From: Tricholomella constricta
Lineage: Eukaryota > Basidiomycota > Agaricomycetes > Agaricales > Lyophyllaceae
Assembly (NCBI GenBank): GCA_013368375.1
Contig: JAACJP010000009.1
Coordinates: 992,001 to 1,056,000, forward strand
DNA length: 64,000 nucleotides
Direction of reading: 5' to 3'
Made by a program: the position numbers and the translations under genes. The notes under the pieces were generated by a model that saw only the letters and a list, made by a program, of their open reading frames with translations, was not told the DNA's origin and ran no database searches. This document shows, in pieces, positions 54,801-64,000 of the stretch (position 1 is the first letter of the stretch; every line of letters starts with the position of its first letter).

Positions 54801-55502
54801 CACTTCGACATCTGACAATCCCTGTTCAAAGCCGCCGACGGGAACGAGAACAAATGGTCACAATCCGCCTACTCGGTCTTCTGGGCCGAACGTGTTACGA
54901 TCCGCAGACGAATGGGATGTTCCCCTTATTACGCTGCGACGGGTACCCACCCGCTCCTACCACTCGATATCGTAGAAGCCACCTATATGCAACCTCCGCC
55001 CGATTCTATCCTGTCCTCTACCGATCTCTTAATGCGTCGCGCGATTGCCTTACAAAAACGCGCCACCGACTTAGACCGACTACATTCCGACGTCTATGCG
55101 GCGCGACGACAGGCAGCGATTCGCTTCGAACTTAAGCACACCAGAACCCTTTGCGACTACGACTTTAAAAGGGGAGACCTCATCCTAATGCGCAACACCA
55201 AAATCGAGAAATCACTCAATCGAAAAATGCGACCAAGATATCTCGGACCGCTTGTAGTTGTGGCAAGAAACCGCGGAGGCGCCTACATACTTTGCGAACT
55301 CGATGGAACAGTGCTACACCGACCAGTGGCGGCGTTCCGACTCACCCCCTACTTCGCGCGAAACAACATCCCCTTGCCCGATAGCGCCCTGGACATAGAC
55401 ACCAAACGACTCAGAGAACTAGAAGCGACAACACTCACCGACGAAGAAGACCGACCCGAAATCGGAACCGACGACTCAGAGCTGGAAGAGGAACAGAACT
55501 AA
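51759..55502 (+). CDS. Gypsy-C Pol: RT-RNase H-integrase, one premature TGA
   Basis: The frame is open from the frameshift site to 54812, then TGA at 54813-54815, then the same frame runs to 55502. RT: AGVYEPSNSSYRSRWF, LDLFVGYD, active site LPYIDDAPI. RNase H: ILAVDTSHIAVGFYL, ESRFSQPKLEFYGLF. Integrase: HHCC finger with HDNLGHKRFYVTRA and CHICQIQ, core YIDTMHLP, VTDNGPAFIKA, YNSKANRLVEKPHFDI. The stop falls just after this motif where a CGA (Arg) codon is expected, the only defect seen. A C-terminal KRGDLILMRNTKIEKS module completes it. Confidence 0.88.
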
Positions 55503-55800
55503 GAAATTAAAAGATAAATCAACCGTATACCCCCCCGTTTAATTAAACTTCACCATTGCCAGCAAGCGCTCCCGCCCGACCAACCAGAATCCTCCCCACC
55601 CCCCCCCGACGCGCGACCTAAACACCGCTTGGCCGTCCCTGTTTTCTTTCTTTCTATTCCCCAACTCCACTCAACCATTGTTTCGCACTTTCATTCACAA
55701 AAAAAGAAAACCGACAAGAAAACCACGTCATGTTACAATAATCGGCCCATTTTACGGGCACCCCAATATACACACTGCAGAACTAAAAGACGCTCTTTAC
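55503..55800. other. Convergent gap between Gypsy-C pol and the antisense gene
   Basis: About 300 bases between two stop codons facing each other; pyrimidine-rich with C and T runs. No ORF of interest. Confidence 0.5.
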
Positions 55801-57654
55801 TCACTCATCCACCCCAAAACCACCGATCCCGTCCCAAACCTCACCGTCGTCACCGGCAGCCTCCTCCTCCGCCCTCGCCTCGGTGTACAGCTGTTCAAGC
55901 CGATCATCCACCTCGTTAAGGGCCGCCACGGTATCGGACAGGCGCTGTCGCACCTGGGTCAACGAGTCTCGGGCGATTTCAACATGCGCCGCGGCAAGAT
56001 GCGCCTCTGTTACCAGAGTCCGCAGAACGGCGTGGCGAGAAGCGCGGAGTGTCTCCAACCCGACGATGTCCGTTGAGTTGACAAGCGACTGCGTGACCCA
56101 AGGGTCGCGCCCGAGCAGCTCGTGCGCTTCCGCCAGCATATCGCGCACCCCGAGCGGGACATGTTCGCCGTGGAGGAATTCCGACCCGACAACCCCTCTT
56201 TCCGCCCGAGCAGCCGCGTCACGAAGAGAAGCCCCCCGAATGTGTTCGCCCTTCACCATAGGAAATGGCGGGACGGCCTCCGACTCGAACAGGGCCATCC
56301 CGGTTCCACTCTCCTCGTCGAAATCCGTCACCACCCTCCCTGACACTGCGCGCCGTCGAGGTCGCTCCAACGCAGCCCCCGCAGCTGTCGCCGAACCCGA
56401 AAGGGAAAAGCACCCCTTTCGCTGCGCCTGACAGCGAAGGCACGAGCCGTGATCGGGGTTCTGAGGACACGCCACCTTCTGCTTGCGACAACGATTGCAC
56501 TGCAAAGAAAAGAACGGTTAGCAGGAGAAACACCCACAAACCACAGGAAAACGCACGGGCGTCCCGCGCTCGAACCACCCCGCCTTCTTCAACAGCACGA
56601 TACGCTCCTCGGTAGCGGCTCCCCGACGCTGCCCTTTTGCCTTTTTCGGCGCCGGCGTGACCGCGCTGTCGTCGGCGTCCGCCTGTCGCTTGCGCTTGGG
56701 GTCGAGAGGCGGGACGAGAACTTCGACCCGAGGTTTCAGCACACTCCCGACCGACTTCGACTTCTCGCCTGAAAAGAAGGTCAGGGGCCGACCACTCACA
56801 GGACAAAAGACGGCTACGGAGGGCGGCCCCCACTTACTCGGTCTACGCGTAGAGCGGCGTAACGCTACTTCCTGCACCAAAGTCAGAGGAGAGCCGCAGG
56901 GCACGAGAAAGCCACAGGACGTACCGACTCGCCGATCGACGATGCGCTCAAATGCGCCTCCTCTTCCGACCCCACCTCCTCCGCTGCCAGGGCAGCCGCA
57001 GTTGCGACCTCGAGTTCACCGTGGCGCGGAGGGCTGCTCGTTTCGCGGCCGGTCGGTCTCGGCTGGGGACGAGGTGGGCGACCACCACGCGGCGGCGACG
57101 ACCCCTCCAGCGGCAGGAGAGTCCGAGCGTCCGACGCAAACACATTCACTCCGTCCCCGGGCGAAACGACCCCACCCCCCGAGGCATCCCCTATCCGTAC
57201 GACGTCCGCCGACCTGACCCCCTCCGGTACCGCCTTCACGTCCCATCGCGAGCGCTTGCGCTTTAACGGAACGGGCGCAATGTCCCACCGAGTAGAGCGT
57301 TCCGGTTGCGCTGGAACGGTCTCCTCCTACCAGGCGCGTGAGCAATGGCACCAAAAGGGCGCGAACGTATGGCCTTACCAACGGCAAATCAACCGGGCGA
57401 AAGACTGCGAACCGCGCCGCCAGCACAGGGTCGCGCCGGATAACTGCCCAGATCGCGCGTTTCGCTTCCCCCTCCGCCTCCCACACAACCCGGCCAGGAC
57501 CGGGCGCCTGACGGTGCAAACGACGAAGCCCAGTCCGCAAATCTTCCAAGACCGGGACACGTTCATCGGGGTGGAGTTCGGCGGGAAGCGCTAACCAGCG
57601 CAACCAGTCTTCCTTCAATTCGGCCAGGGTGTTCGAAGGGAGATAGCGCGACAT
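55801..57654 (-). CDS. Antisense gene in Gypsy-C: 557-aa protein with Zn2Cys6-like cluster (four exons)
   Basis: Exons 57331-57654, 56925-57260, 56557-56871 and 55801-56499; introns of 70, 53 and 57 bp with GT-AG ends; every junction in phase 0, 558 codons with stop. The N-terminal helical part (MSRYLPSNTLAELKEDWLRW) is followed by Pro/Ala-rich linkers, a basic patch (PKRKRQADADDS, PAPKKAKGQRR), then KAGWFERGTP joined by splicing to the cysteine cluster CNRCRKQKVACP, CLRCQAQRKGC: C-x2-C-x6-C-x8-C-x2-C-x6-C, the fungal binuclear zinc pattern. The C-terminal 150 residues are helical, coiled-coil-like (LTQVRQRLSDTVAALNEVDDRLEQLY). Likely a DNA-binding protein; target unknown. No stops or frameshifts. 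Confidence 0.78.
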
Positions 57655-57966
57655 GCTGGGAGAAAGACAAAACGAAGAAGCGAGAAGTTGAACCAACGGA
57701 CGCGACAACAAACCTTTGACACAGCCACCCCAATATCCCACGCCACACACGCGACACACCCAGACCCGGGGCCGACTGAGGACAGTCAGCATTCCAAGTA
57801 AGGAGGAGAGATGCATGGCTCACACATGGCGCACACGTGGCGCTCACATGGCGCTCACACGGATCAGCGATCAAGAAGTTACCAAATTGGATACCAACCC
57901 CCACCACTTGAAAGCACAAGACGATGGCGGCCGACCGATAAAGCATGTCGGACGCGCACATACAGA
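57655..57966. other. Upstream region of the antisense gene
   Basis: No gene. AAGTAAGGAGGAGAGA at about 57798 resembles a polypurine tract, but the sequence following it (TGCATGG) does not match the Gypsy-C LTR start. Confidence 0.4.
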
Positions 57967-58160
57967 CACTACAATGTAGCGTGTCCCACTGTCCAGCGGG
58001 GCAATACATTGTAGCGTACTTGACGGCACCAGCGGGGCCGCTGCAATGCCAGCGGGGCCCCTACATGTAGCCGTGTGGCACGGTGCCAGCGGGGCCCCTA
58101 CATGTAGCCGTGTGGCACTGTACCAGCAGGCCCGCTGGTCCTGCAGCGGGCCTATACAGT
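57967..58160. repeat. Terminal palindrome block of KDZ-2
   Basis: Four units with CTACATGTAGCCGTGTGGCACGG and GTGCCAGCGGGG, and a near-perfect palindrome CAGGCCCGCTGGTCCTG-like segment; same layout as 39065-39260. Confidence 0.85.
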
Positions 58161-58199
58161 GCTGTGAGGGGGGGGGGGGGCAGGGTGGCAGGGATCTGC

Positions 58200-58745
58200 G
58201 GACCCCCGCGGATCGTTGTCCAGCACTGTATATGCGTCGGGGTGGGGGGCAGTGGGGTGGCTAGCGGGGGATCTGCGGACCTCCGCGGATTGTTGTCCGT
58301 GGGCACACCCAGCACTGTATATGCGTTGGGGTGGGGGGCAGCGGGGTAGCTAGCGGGGGATGTGCGGACCTCCGCAGATCGTTGTCCAGCACTGTATATG
58401 CGTTGGGGTGGGGGGCAGCGGGGTGGCTAGCGGGGGATGTGCGGACCTCCGCGGATCGTTGTCCAGCACTGTATATGCGTTGGGGTGGGGGGCAGCGGGG
58501 TGGCTAGCGGGGGATGTGCGGACCTCCGCGGATCGTTGTCCAGCACTGTATATGCGTTGGGGTGGGGGGCAGTTGGGTGGCTAGCGGGGGATGTGCGGAC
58601 CTCCGCGGATCGTTGTCCAGCACTGTATATGCGTTGGGGTGGGGGGCAGCGGGGTGGCTAGCGGGGGATGTGCGGACCTCCGTGGATCGTTGTCCAGCAC
58701 TGTATATGCGTTGGGGTGGGGGGGTGGCTAGCGGGGGGGCTTGAG
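58200..58745. repeat. 77-bp tandem repeats of KDZ-2
   Basis: The repeat starts GTTGTCCAGCACTGTATATG at 58381, 58458, 58535, 58612 and 58689, with two longer variants before 58381. Most units contain GACCTCCGCGGATC. Confidence 0.93.
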
Positions 58746-58977
58746 GTATGTCCGCGGACATACTCATACAAGCCCGCGGGCCATCCACAGCCTAGTTCTG
58801 ATAGCAATTCTGGGTTGCCTATCCCGAGCACTTGCAGAATGTGCGCAGTTGCACTGATAAAGCTCTCAAAACTGACCAATTTTGCATGTCCGCGGGACCC
58901 GCGGGAATAAAGTATGCACACGTCGGGCTTGCAACAGTCTTTTATCTTAAAAGCTATTGAAGTACACACAACCATGT

Positions 58978-59535
58978 CTATACATTGTCCTCCTCAGGCT
59001 CATCAATTTCTTTGCGTACTGTGCGGAAAGCATTCAGAGCAACTTGCTCGCTTTGGAGCTTGGCAACCTCTGCCAGGTAAAGCTGACGAGCCGCGGAGGC
59101 ATAGGTTACATTGTGAATTTGCTGAAAGGCTTTAATCTCGGCATGGAGACCAAGTAGCTCGCGCTGAGTCATTGGCTGATAAATTGTTGAGTAATGTCCC
59201 ATAAATGTTGAGCTCAAATATTGTACCGGGTCTGGAGGGATCGTAACAGAGCCCGAGGCTAAATTCAGGCAATTCCCATCTAGGTGCTTGTTTGGCTAAA
59301 AAATTATTTTAGCGGAGCCTACAATGACAAATGCTTCACTTACACCAGGAAGTGTCTTGGCTTTCTTTAACTCCTTCTCCTTCTCTGCCTCAGTGAGCAG
59401 CTTCTGCTCTGTTACAGTGGCCAGATACTGTGGAACAAGATAATTCTGACTGCCGGACTTGATCACTACGTGTCTGCGGAGGGGAGCAGACGGGATGTCC
59501 GCGGGGTCGGTTTGGGATGTGTTGGCGGTGTTCAT
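58978..59535 (-). CDS. KDZ-2 accessory gene 1 (169 aa, two exons)
   Basis: Exons 59344-59535 and 58978-59295, joined across a 48-bp intron (GTAAGT to TTTTAG) in phase 0. The product begins MNTANTSQTDPADIPSAPLR, has a charged helix (TEAEKEKELKKAK), and a C-terminal helical part (QRELLGLHAEIKAFQQIH, ARQLYLAEVAKLQSEQ) ending in EPEEDNV. No membrane or enzyme motifs. The clean splice supports a real gene; not recognised. Its position inside the element suggests a role for, or capture by, the transposon. Confidence 0.6.
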
Positions 59536-60016
59536 TTGTGGCGGGAGGAGTGCCTGAACAGGAGCCTGGACCTTTATGGTGGCTTGGACCGAGCGTGGGA
59601 AGAATGTTTAAGCATGGGAATTTTATGACAGACTTCAACTAGCGTGGGAATAATGGGTCAGAACTAGCGTGGGAATCAATGGTCGACGCACCGCGGACCC
59701 CGCGGACCTTCTTGAACACACAAAGCACACTTGTATATATTATTATATTAGACAATTACATACAATCAATGGAAAATGTTGACACAGGTGTACCATAGAC
59801 ACATCTGTATATACTCCTATGGCTTTCAAAGTATATACAATCAATCAAGTATATACAAACAAACAAGTATATACAAATATTCAAAGAATTGATGATTAAC
59901 ATTGTGAACCACTGTAAATCATCATCACCATTTCAAAAGCATATACAGAAGGTCAAGTATATACAAACAATCAAGCACGTTGTGAACTATTGAAAAATCA
60001 TCATCACCCTACAAAG
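59536..60016. other. AT-rich spacer within KDZ-2
   Basis: Repeats of AAGTATATACAA-type words (59820-59990) and a duplicated ACTAGCGTGGGAAT (about 59638 and 59654). Could hold the promoter of the downstream minus-strand gene 1; no ORF. Confidence 0.5.
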
Positions 60017-60784
60017 CTAGCAGCGCTTTGATCTGCTGGTGCCAACCCCCGCGGACCTTGATGTTGTAGCTCGCGTTGCAGCCCCATTACGTGTGCGGCT
60101 GCCCCTGGTATTGGAACTGGCACCAAAGTCCGCGGCCTCCGCAAGCAGTAAATCCTGCTTTGATTTCTTTTGCCTAGTTTGTCCTTCAACATGCTTGCGC
60201 TTGTGTGTAACCGGAGGTGGGGGTGGAGTTGGTGTACCAGGCGGAGAGGGAGTAGGAGTGTTGGGTGGCGGAGTTACCTCGTTGAGCAGCTGCATTGCAG
60301 TTGCCGGCACCATATACTGTGGCAGCCCTTCGCCAGGCCCATTGATGGGTGCCTGCGTCGGAAGTCCGCGGGCATTTAAGCGGTGCATTGTTGTTTCGTC
60401 AATGGTGACCTGAGTTTCATTGATGTTCAGACCATATTCATCAGTCTGTTCTCCAGGTCCGGGTATGTTGGATGCTCCGCGGGGTGTGTTGGGTGGTCCA
60501 TGGGAGTTGTTTTCTTGTGATTGATTTTGATTGTGTTCTGAGAGTTCATCGGGTGGTCCGCGGGGTCCGTTATCCGGTAATGGATTGAATCCCAGGGGTG
60601 TCGGATGTTGGTTTTCATCTGGTTGTTCGCCGTCACTGCCTTCCAGGTCCGACATTGGAATAAGGCTTTCTAAGGGGTCCGGAGCTGGTGCTTTTTTTTT
60701 GCCCCTCTTCCGCCTTGCTTTCTTTGCTGCTGCCGCGGCAGCCAAAGCTTCCTGGTCCTTTCGCGCCCCATAGACCACCTCCAT
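60017..60784 (-). CDS. KDZ-2 accessory gene 2 (about 255 aa, low complexity)
   Basis: Start taken at the ATG at 60784 (MEVVYGARK); the frame is open further upstream, but that part lies over a KDZ transposase exon on the other strand. An Ala run and basic patch (KKARRKRGKKKAPAPDP) lead to a Pro/Asn/Gln-rich middle, PTPSPPGTPTPPPPP, and a basic tail (KRKHVEGQTRQKKSKQ, SRTRNGAATRATTSRS). Likely nuclear, disordered. Codons for Pro-Arg-Gly repeatedly use CCGCGG. Confidence 0.5.
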   Translation of the reverse strand: MEVVYGARKDQEALAAAAAAKKARRKRGKKKAPAPDPLESLIPMSDLEGSDGEQPDENQHPTPLGFNPLPDNGPRGPPDELSEHNQNQSQENNSHGPPNTPRGASNIPGPGEQTDEYGLNINETQVTIDETTMHRLNARGLPTQAPINGPGEGLPQYMVPATAMQLLNEVTPPPNTPTPSPPGTPTPPPPPVTHKRKHVEGQTRQKKSKQDLLLAEAADFGASSNTRGSRTRNGAATRATTSRSAGVGTSRSKRC

Positions 60785-60835
60785 TCTCTCCTTTTTCTTG
60801 GTCAAGTAACTGGACCAGTGAATAACAGAGATCCA

Positions 60836-63223
60836 ATGGAGACCACCACAGGGGAGCTTGCCATCTTTTGTCCAACATGTCCGCAGCCAGGTGTGAATCT
60901 CCCCGCGGGGTGGTCCGCGGACCCGAATAAGTGAGTGCATTTGGTGACAATTAATCATCGTTATTGACATTATATGCAGAAAAGTATACATGAGGTCTTT
61001 TGTCGCAGATGGCAATTTCAAAGCGGATCATGTTCACCAAAAGAACAATGCCATGGATGTTTGGCTGTTGGAAGGGTCAGGTATGATGGCTAACCGGGCC
61101 AATTATAATGAGTTCCTGAAGGAAGCATTCAATGTGATGACAGTGAGTCAAGTCCGATCACCTCCGCGGCCCAGCCCGCGACGTTCTGTGCTAACCTCTA
61201 TTTTAGAAAGCCCCTTGCGAGAATCAGTTCCGCGCTGTTGAGCAGGCAATGCTTGTGTCCAAGGCCTGTGATGTTAAAGGAATTGTAGCCATTGCATGTG
61301 CACGGCATGGCTGTTTTGCCCCCAACAGCCTGTCGGACCTCCACGCGGGTGAGCAGCAAAAGAACGTGGACTGGGCATTCCTCCAGGCGCTTAAAACAAC
61401 AAATGTGGAAGACATTGACCAGGTGTTATTGATCTATGATATTGCCTGCCAATACATGGTACACTTTCTAAAGCGCATCGGCCACCTACTCCCCCCAGGA
61501 ATGACTATTGCTCAGGCCATTGGACTACTCCATGTTCACGGTCACAAAGACGATTGCTTTAACCGCTTTGCAACTTCATTCATTCCAGGCGCTGCTATAG
61601 TTGCGGGTGAAATTCTGGAGAGTTTGTGGGCCGTGTTGAACACTGTGTCACCAATGACCAGAACCGCAACGTTGGCACACCGAGCGGAGATCCTGGACAA
61701 TCATATGAATGATTCTAACTGGAAGAAACTCCTGCAGATGCGTTAGTAAAATTTCATGTATTCTGTTACCATCACTGACAATGTCCGCGGAGTAGCGATC
61801 ACATTGTGTCGGACATATGAAAAGGCAACGGAGATGTTGGAGACTGCCCAAGAGTATTTCAAAGGTGTCGCTTCAGGAATAAGCCGCACACAAACCGCAA
61901 TTTGGGAGGCGGATATCCAGGAGGCCGAGCGGAGGAGGGTTCATGATGTGAAGGCTATGGACATCCTCAAAGCGCGCACTGCGGACATCGGGCAGCCAGG
62001 AGATTCCAATGGACCTGTGCAGCACTCAACAGCTGAAGAGGAGTGGATACAATCAGGCCTTGATCTTGAGGAGCGCCAGTAAGACATTTTATCTCTATTT
62101 GTCTTCCAGAGCTGAACAGTTTCCATCTAGAATTGGCCTTCAAGACAAAGTCCGCCAACTTGTGCGCGAGCCGCGGGAAGATGTCCGCAAGGCCGTCGAA
62201 ACTGAAAGGCAAAGCCTACGTGCACAAATTGATGTGTTCACATCAAAACAGCTGAGCATAAACTTCATTCCTTCGGCCTCCGCGGAGGATGTGCCAGTGA
62301 ACGTCGAAGCCTTTGACAACCTAGACGAGAACCCTGCGGACCTGCCACCCTCCGGAGACGCCGCGGCGCCCGCACAAACACGCTCCTGTCCTTGCACAAA
62401 CATGCTCCCGTCCTGTCAGTGCAACAGACGGACCCCTACCACCAGAACAGACACCTATTCGCCTGCCATCCTCAGCTGGGGAAACTGAGACACATCTGGC
62501 TAAACTCGAGCTTGCATTGCGCAAGGTTCAAGCGGAGCGCCATCTGCATAACCTCCGCAATGCAATTGCGGAGAAATCATTTTTATACTCACATGTCATC
62601 CGAGTTGCTCCGCGGAAGGGTGTGGTGACGCGCGCGCGGGGTAACATCACCACCCTCAACTACACAATCACCACCCTTTGTCGGGTGTATGACAAATGCA
62701 GAGCAAAGCTCGTCTGTCTGGGTGCGGATGAAGGCACACTGGAAAGATACAAAATTCTCGACAAGAAGCATGTGAAATCGAGCACCGCCATACTGGATCC
62801 CAACACACCAGGTTCAACTGATATCCGAAGTACCAGTCTTTCCTGGATTTGGCAAATACCTGGTCAAGCGACAGATAGTCCGGAGGCTGTGCTGGAGTGT
62901 ATGTCCTTTGGCGTCAACCCCGCGGAGTTGTTACTGACATGATACCAATAGTCCAACGTGTTCATTTCTTGAGGGCAAGGGCACAAAAGGATCGATGGAC
63001 AGAAGAATTCACTCTTGTTCAATATGAAATGACTTGGACCACCCGATATTTCCTTCATCAGGCCCAGATCTGGATAGAGCGCGGTGCGGAGGCCGCGGCT
63101 GCAGGACAACTGGGCCCGACAGCATATGCACGGCGGAAGACAGCCATGTGGACGGAACTTGCTTGGTTGGCGGAGCAACGATTTAAAGAAGTAAATCACT
63201 CATATGTAGCATTGGTTCAGTAG
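60836..63223 (+). CDS. KDZ transposase (multi-exon; N-terminus apparently missing)
   Basis: Exon 60836-60930 encodes GELAIFCPTCPQPGVNLP, the KDZ signature, spliced in phase (49-bp intron, GTGAGT to ATGCAG) to FVADGNFKADH. After the next intron come GIVAIACARHGCFAPNSLSD, LLIYDIACQY (Asp), LLHVHGHKDDCFNRFATSFIPGAA and GEILESLWAVLNTVSPMTRTATLAHR (Glu), the RNase-H core. Later exons (to 63223) contain coiled-coil segments and the closing VQRVHFLRARAQKDRWTEE block, ending in TAG. The Cys-cluster domains usually found upstream in KDZ proteins are not seen; that space holds a minus-strand gene. Iyer and colleagues (2014) described the family in fungi with TET/JBP genes. Activity uncertain. Confidence 0.82.
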
Positions 63224-63478
63224 AATGATCATGATTACAATGTCCATGGACCTGACTCGTGTCCACTGTTTAGCCATCTCACTCCTCAGCAATTTAAGAG
63301 GTGTCAACCCATGATTCAAGGTAACATCCGCGGACAATGTGGGTCATGTCCGCGGACTTTGTTGTCACATGCCCTGGTCACATGACAGTGTGAAATTAAA
63401 TGAACCATGTGGCTGTGGCAAGAGACTTTTCTCCTCCTGTTATCTGATCCTTCATCGCACCCACATCCGAGCAAAGCA

Positions 63479-64000
63479 ATGCCTTCCTCCACACTCAATT
63501 TCATTGAATCAGAGAGCTTCTTGCATCCGATGCCGGGCAGGGCCGCAGTTGACCTCCAGGAGGTGCTGTACTACTGTGAATCCTGCTTTCGTGTTGCACT
63601 AGTGAAGTATGCCGGTGTGGAGAGTGCGGAGGTCCGCGCTTCCATGCAGCGCCACTTGGCCGCGGAGCTTGTATGTACCGCCTTTTGATCTCAGACCATG
63701 ATATAATTCCCCCCAACTATAGGATTTTGCATTGGTGTTCGTTGGTGCTGCCACGAGCATGATGGCCGCGTGCGAGGTGCCGAATTTTCTCCGCCTTCTC
63801 GCCTACCATTTCTATGGGCAGCCCCAACCTCAAGGCCCACTTGTTCTCTCAGATGCACTCATTCTTGCACTGGAGGAAGCCATTCCGCTCAAGCATCCTG
63901 CGGCCGCTGCCCCTGAATATGCCTGTGACTGGTGGAAGGAGCATGAAGACAATGAGCTTCGTGAGCCGCTCAGTCACGACACGTTGGAGGAATGTCTTGT
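63479..64000 (+). CDS. KDZ-2 accessory gene 3 (partial, runs off window)
   Basis: Exon 63479-63670 (MPSSTLNFIESESFLHP, then LQEVLYYCESCFRVALVKY) and, after a 52-bp intron (GTATGT to TATAG), an exon from 63723 with no stop to the window edge (VFVGAATSMMAACEVPNFL, YACDWWKEHEDNEL). Splicing is in phase 0. An earlier start is possible. Not recognised; about 255 bases downstream of the transposase stop, on the same strand. Confidence 0.55.

Larger units (their letters stand above)
48483..57965 (+). mobile_element. Gypsy-C: Ty3/Gypsy element with -1 frameshift and antisense gene, nearly intact
   Basis: 5' LTR, tRNA primer site, gag-protease, a -1 frameshift site, a pol frame with a single TGA, and an antisense gene in the 3' region. 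No 3' LTR was recognised before the KDZ-2 junction at about 57967, so the right end is either truncated or outside the view. Confidence 0.75.
57967..64000 (+). mobile_element. KDZ-2: KDZ (Kyakuja-Dileera-Zisupton) transposon, runs off the right edge
   Basis: Left end CACTACAATGTAGCGTGTCC matches KDZ-1. It contains palindromic subterminal repeats, 77-bp tandem repeats, two minus-strand genes, a KDZ transposase and a further plus-strand gene. CCGCGG occurs 32 times in 6 kb. The right end and target duplication are outside the window. Confidence 0.8.

Noticed and set aside
57798..57815. Polypurine tract and 3' LTR start of Gypsy-C
   Set aside because: The purine run is plausible, but the following bases do not match the 5' LTR start TGTTAAGGG; a similar run also occurs inside pol at about 53922.
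58083..58788. Several 70-95 codon ORFs on both strands
   Set aside because: The 77-bp array read in different frames; no sign of a protein.
60785..61021. N-terminal extension of the minus-strand KDZ-2 gene 2
   Set aside because: The plus strand here encodes the KDZ signature GELAIFCPTCPQPG with matching splice sites, so the minus frame is a shadow.

Overview
The window reads as transposon-dense chromosomal DNA from a basidiomycete fungus, most likely an agaricomycete. The reasons are spliced genes with 43-70 bp GT-AG introns, a KDZ (Kyakuja-Dileera-Zisupton) transposase, chromodomain Ty3/Gypsy elements, a Zn2Cys6-type gene, and almost no host genes. Only one small gene (18512-18950) looks like a normal single-copy host gene. 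Family names used here (Gypsy-A, -B, -C, -D, KDZ-1/2) are local labels.

Layout. 1-6936: degenerate minus-strand Ty3/Gypsy (Gypsy-A1), broken by a 353-bp MITE and a 1,077-bp insertion, with its 5' LTR at 6444-6936; it sits in a second fragment of the same family (6937-7247). 7390-8808: decayed PIF/Harbinger transposase. 8976-10192: gag end and LTR of a Gypsy-C relative, minus strand. 10973-17030: a 6,058-bp DNA transposon with CCAAGGGGGTGG inverted ends, a 6-bp ACCAGA target duplication, and one large spliced gene that ends in a PHD-like finger. 17031-20335: older sequence holding the host gene. 20336-39052: a three-level nest. Gypsy-A3 (minus) was split by Gypsy-B (plus, 20702-36203, 5-bp duplication AGCGA, 221-bp LTRs differing at 4 positions), and Gypsy-B was then split in gag by a hAT element (21666-25911, 8-bp duplication TCAACAAA). 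Gypsy-B carries an extra intact 984-codon ORF downstream of integrase.

39053-about 40940: a KDZ-type fragment (palindromic repeats, one acidic-repeat gene). About 40940-48482: Gypsy-D, tRNA-primed, gag-pol in one frame, with a 345-bp solo LTR (duplication GCCAT) in RNase H. 48483-about 57965: Gypsy-C, nearly intact, with a canonical -1 frameshift site between gag-protease and pol and an intact four-exon antisense gene (557 aa, Zn2Cys6-like) at its 3' end. About 57967-64000: KDZ-2, starting with the same terminal palindrome block as KDZ-1, then 77-bp tandem repeats, two minus-strand accessory genes, the KDZ transposase, and a further gene running off the window.

The genes do not form a shared host pathway; each set serves the mobile element carrying it. 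The most unusual signals are the 6-kb PHD-bearing transposon, the 32 CCGCGG palindromes in 6 kb of KDZ-2, the Gypsy-B third ORF, the Gypsy-C antisense gene and frameshift site, and a Tf1-like self-priming arrangement in the Gypsy-A1 LTR.
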